Source: Acidobacteriota bacterium (GTDB lineage Bacteria > Acidobacteriota > Terriglobia > Acidiferrales > UBA7541). From it: 57,787 nucleotides of DNA. Each line of letters opens with the position of its first letter. The first letter of the stretch is position 1. The stretch is from contig JAMCWK010000016.1 of assembly GCA_023481105.1 (NCBI GenBank), positions 1-57,787 on the forward strand, read 5' to 3'. A program made the translations under genes and the position numbers. The notes beneath the pieces were generated by a model that saw only the letters and a program-made list of their open reading frames with translations, searched no databases and had not been told where the DNA came from. Below, in pieces: positions 53,479-57,787 of this stretch.

Positions 53479-54713
53479 GTGGTGAAAAAAGCCGTTCTTG
53501 CCTATTCCGGCGGTCTCGACACCTCCATCATCATTCCCTGGCTGCGCGAAAATTATGGCTGCGAAGTGGTGGCCATGATCGGCGACGTCGGCCAGCAGGA
53601 GGATCTCGCCGCGGCCAAACGCAAAGCCTTGGCCACCGGCGCGAGCGAAGCCTACATCGAAGACCTGCGCGAGGAATTCATCACCGGCTACATCTGGCCC
53701 ACGCTGCGCGCCGGCGCGGTGTACGAGCACAAATATCTGCTCGGCACGTCCTTCGCGCGCCCGGTCATCGCCAAGGCGCAGGTGAAAGTCGCGCGGCAGA
53801 CTGGCGCGGATGCCGTCGCGCACGGCTGCACCGGCAAAGGCAACGACCAGGTGCGCTTCGACGTCACCGTGAAGGCCCTCGCGCCCGACCTGAAAATCAT
53901 CGCGCCGTGGCGCGAATGGAAAATCAGCTCGCGCGAAGAAGCCATCGCCTACGCGCACGCGCACAAGATTCCTATCGAGCAGACCAAGGCAAACATTTAC
54001 AGCCGCGACCGCAACATCTGGCATCTCTCGCACGAAGGCGGCGAGCTCGAAGATCCCAACAACGCTCCGAGCGACGCCATGTGGCAATGGATTGTTGCGC
54101 CGGACCGTGTGCCGAATAAGCCCGCGGAAGTCGAAATCGGCTTCGAAGGCGGCACGCCCGTCAGCGTGAACGGCAAGCACCTCGGCCCCGTCGAGCTCAT
54201 CCATCAACTGAATGAAATCGGCGCGGCGCACGGCGTCGGTCGCATCGACCTCGTCGAGAATCGTCTCGTCGGCATCAAGTCCCGCGGCTGCTACGAAACG
54301 CCCGGTGGCACGCTGCTCGTCACCGCGCACCGCGAGTTGGAATCGCTCTGCCTCGACCGCGAAACCGCGCACTACCAGCAGTTGCTCTCGCTGCGCTACG
54401 CCGAAATGGTGTACTACGGCCTGTGGTTCACGCCGCTGCGCGAATCCCTCGACGCGTTTTTCGCGCAGGCGCAGAAGCGCGTCACCGGCGTCGTCGGCCT
54501 CAAGCTCTGCAAGGGCAACGTCAGCGTCATCAAGCGCGCATCGCCCTATTCGCTCTACCGCACCGACCTCGCCAGCTTCACCATGGGCCGTTACAACCCG
54601 CGCGACGCCGAAGGCTTCATCAATCTCTTTGCGCTCCCGGTGCTCGTGCCGGAAACGGCCCAAGAACATGCGCCGAAGGTCGTGCCGGAGCTCGCCAAAG
54701 CCGAGGCGGCGGA

Positions 54714-54717
<4 letters not shown>
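53479..54717 (+). CDS. argG: Argininosuccinate synthase
   Basis: The 412-residue enzyme condenses citrulline and aspartate. The PP-loop AYSGGLDTS is at residues 8-16, GDVGQQEDL and [13 protein letters not shown] are motifs, and the last part is [20 protein letters not shown] at 53468-53471 lies 7 bases before GTG 53479, with GTG 53482 just after. ATG 53449 and ATG 53455 are alternatives inside or beside the repeat. The spacing favours GTG. Confidence 0.93.
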
Positions 54718-56119
<1,402 letters not shown>

Positions 56120-56123
<4 letters not shown>

Positions 56124-56620
56124 GGGCCCGCCGCGCAAAACTCGCCGACGTTGTCGCCATTCACGCGCTCGTGGCGAAATACGCCGCGCAGGGCTTGCTG
56201 CTGCCGCGCTCCGAAGACGAAATCCGCGCCCACATCAGCCATTTTCTCGTGCTCGCGGACAAGGAGCACATCGCCGGCTGCGTCGCGCTCGAACCCTACG
56301 GCACGGAGCTCGCCGAAATCCGTTCCGTCGCCGTGGACGATGCGACGCGCGGCCGCGGTCTCGGCGCGAAGCTCGTGCAATTTGCGCTAGCCGAAGCCAA
56401 GCGCCGTGGCTTTGCGCGCGTCTTCGCCGTCACCCACGCGCCGGAATTTTTCCAGCGGCAAGGCTTCGCACTATCCCATCGCCGCGCGTTGCCGGAAAAA
56501 ATCGAGCGCGACTGCAACACCTGCCCCAAGCAGCGCTCCTGCCATCTCGCCGCCGTCGTCGCCGTCGTGCACCCGGAGCGCGCCACGCTTCCGGTGCTGG
56601 CTTCCTCCGCCACCGCATGA
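56120..56620 (+). CDS. argA: N-acetylglutamate synthase, short GNAT type
   Basis: The 166-residue GNAT protein has AEIRSVAVDDATRGRGLGAKLVQFA (acetyl-CoA site) and the marker ALPEKIERDCNTCPKQRSC near residues 125-142. The Cys motif is found in short NAGS proteins. It makes N-acetylglutamate, the first intermediate. Starting GTG with GAGGAGG four bases before, it overlaps argH by GTGA and argJ by ATGA. It could make a redundant source beside ArgJ. Confidence 0.9.
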
Positions 56621-57474
56621 GCACGCCCCGACCTTCGCAAATTCCGCGCGGCTTCCGTTTCTCCGCTACTGCGTGCGGCCTCAAGAAAACTGGCGGCCTC
56701 GACCTCGCATTGATTGCGAGCGACACGCCCGCTTCCGCCGCCGCCGTTTTCACTACCAATCTTGTCCAGGCCGCGCCCGTAGTTCTCTCGCGAGAGCATG
56801 TGCGCCGCGCCGCGCGCCGCATGCGCGCCATCATCGTCAACTCCGGCAACGCCAATTGCTGCACCAGCCGCGCGGGCATGAATGCTTCGCGCAAAACCGC
56901 CGTCCGCCTTGGGCGGAAACTCGGCTGCGCGCCCGAAGAAATTGTTGTCTGCTCCACGGGCGTCATCGGCGTCCCGATGAAAGTGGAGAAAATCCTGGGC
57001 GCGCTTCCTGCGCTTGCCGCTGCGCTGAAAACTCGCGGCGAATCCTTCGACGCGGTCACCCACGCCATCATGACCACGGACACGCGCCCCAAGTGGGCCG
57101 CGGCGGCGTGCCGCATCGGCGGAAAAACCGTGCGCTTCCTCGGCTGCGCCAAAGGCGCGGGCAAGCCAGGGCAGAAAGGGATCGCAGCCCGCCACGAAGA
57201 TCTGGGTCAGGGGGGACAGAGAATCGACCCACCGGATCTGGCCCGCTTTTTCGTCCCACCAGCCATTGCTGAAGTCTTGGGTCAGGGTCTCCAGTGCCGG
57301 CGCCACAATCATGCGGCCCTGGATCACGGCCGAGACGATGGGGCCGGAATGGGCCGGCTCCGTGGGCCACCAGTGCCACCCGGGTTCCCGGGACCCAAGG
57401 GTCTCGGCGGCCGCGTCCAGGGAGATGGCCAGCAGCTCGCGCAGGCGGGCCATAAGCTCGAAGGACGGCGATAA
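56617..57474 (+). CDS. argJ: ArgJ glutamate N-acetyltransferase, truncated and joined to foreign sequence
   Basis: Residues 1-182 are the N-terminal half of ArgJ: GFRFSATACGLKKTGGLDLALI, NSGNANCCTSRAGM, CSTGVIGVPMK, AIMTTDTRPKWA and KTVRFLGCAKGAG. At about 57162 family similarity stops, just before the expected ATML self-cleavage segment with its catalytic Thr. The following frame to the TAA/TGA near 57474 is antisense to a regulator. A complete enzyme would have about 400 residues, so this form should not mature. It either reflects an assembly chimera or a rearrangement. Confidence 0.75.
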   Translation: MSTPRPSQIPRGFRFSATACGLKKTGGLDLALIASDTPASAAAVFTTNLVQAAPVVLSREHVRRAARRMRAIIVNSGNANCCTSRAGMNASRKTAVRLGRKLGCAPEEIVVCSTGVIGVPMKVEKILGALPALAAALKTRGESFDAVTHAIMTTDTRPKWAAAACRIGGKTVRFLGCAKGAGKPGQKGIAARHEDLGQGGQRIDPPDLARFFVPPAIAEVLGQGLQCRRHNHAALDHGRDDGAGMGRLRGPPVPPGFPGPKGLGGRVQGDGQQLAQAGHKLEGRR

Positions 57475-57591
57475 TTTACCCTGCTCCAGATGAATAATGG
57501 TCTGGCGGGCGACGCCGAGATGCTGGGCGAGCTGGGCCTGGGTCAGGTGCTTTTCCAGCCGGTGGGTGCGGATGAGCGTGCCGATGGTCAA
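57163..57591 (-). CDS. XRE/PBP-like transcriptional regulator, C-terminally truncated
   Basis: Starting at a TTG (57591) behind AGGAGG, it encodes an HTH at once: IGTLIRTHRLEKHLTQAQLA, VARQTIIHLEQGKLSPS. A middle domain AAETLGSREPGWHWWPTE and the start of a periplasmic-binding-like domain (IFVAGCDPFLPWLA) follow. The substrate-binding half is missing because the sequence switches to antisense argJ near 57162. The fused ORF continues to 56296 without homology. The regulator type often sits near molybdate or tungstate transport genes. The start overlaps the upstream stop by TTGA. Confidence 0.75.
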
Positions 57592-57787
57592 GGCGATTCC
57601 TCCTGACTGTCTAAAGAGTAGGGGACGGTGGTGGCGGCGATGAGCGTAATGGCCCTGGCACGGTCCACCGGGGACGCCGCCAGGCCCTGCCAGGAGACGG
57701 TCTTTCCCTGGCGTCGGGCGGACCACCGCCTCTCGAGCGGACCCGGACCGGGAAGACTGTGCACATCGGCTTCGAGCACCCATCCAA
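57588..57787 (-). CDS. C-terminal part of an unknown protein (partial)
   Basis: The frame enters from the right edge and ends with TGA at 57588-57590, overlapping the regulator start (TTGA). About 66 residues are seen: VLEADVHSLPGPGPLERRW, KTVSWQGLAASPVD, ARAITLIAATTVPYS and DSQEESP. The short beta-like segments may be the tail of an ABC transporter ATPase of the molybdate/tungstate type, which would agree with the regulator; this is only a guess. Confidence 0.45.
   Translation of the reverse strand, partial: GWVLEADVHSLPGPGPLERRWSARRQGKTVSWQGLAASPVDRARAITLIAATTVPYSLDSQEESP

Noticed and set aside
56296-57162. C-terminal extension of the XRE/PBP-like regulator
   Set aside because: The open frame continues, but the sequence is antisense to argJ and has no PBP-like motif after the AGCDPFLPWLA segment.

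Overview
The window reads as a high-GC (about 60% by eye), gene-dense bacterial chromosome segment. It is most likely from an uncultured soil or sediment member of the Acidobacteriota. That assignment is inference. It rests on the acidobacterial-style pilin-like domain at residues 316-438 of the first complete gene, the many dispersed intergenic hairpin families, the paired M16 peptidases, the exported amidohydrolases, and an argR-led arginine operon. I found no transposase, integrase, phage structural gene or CRISPR array. No gene-free stretch reaches 300 bases; the longest (31707-31994) holds a promoter and operator.

Layout. 1-6.4 kb: a membrane protein with a pilin-like tail, an ABC-2 exporter pair, a LemA/DUF2207 pair and an NTF2-like protein. 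6.4-12.1 kb: small housekeeping and repair genes (WapI-like protein, polyprenol-phosphate glycosyltransferase, AlkD-like glycosylase, GNAT, Dtd, a P-loop ATPase, MutM) around a complete fluoride-riboswitch/crcB/DUF190 unit. 12.3-16.1 kb: a phosphate transporter followed by an arsenosugar-type cluster (ArsM-like methyltransferase, AhpD-like protein, radical SAM ArsS). 16.2-25.2 kb: exported hydrolases, a hicBA module, two M16 peptidases, a cyclase-family hydrolase and a D-aminoacylase-like lipoprotein. 25.3-31.7 kb: EVE protein, an isolated nuoB with a Rieske ferredoxin, small membrane proteins, a methyltransferase, thiC and a metallophosphoesterase. 31.9-40.3 kb: an SPFH/ribbon-helix-helix pair behind a strong palindrome, an M20 amidohydrolase and two exported glycoside hydrolases. 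40.4-48.6 kb: tRNA-Val(GAC), metH, an exported methyltransferase, typA, a degenerate receiver protein, an unknown protein and a TonB-like protein. 48.7-57.2 kb: the operon argR-C-B-D-F-G-H-A-J, with 4-base overlaps at every junction except argF-argG.

The arginine operon ends abnormally. At about 57162 argJ stops matching its family in mid-frame. From the same base an antiparallel XRE/PBP-like regulator, itself cut off, runs in from the right behind the tail of another gene. This looks like a chimeric join or a rearrangement breakpoint.

The strongest second-look items are the PiT/ArsM/AhpD/ArsS cluster, the pilin-domain fusion beside an ABC exporter, the 24-bp palindrome controlling the SPFH/RHH pair, three hairpin repeats that form the N-terminus of the GH31 enzyme, and the dispersed repeat families.
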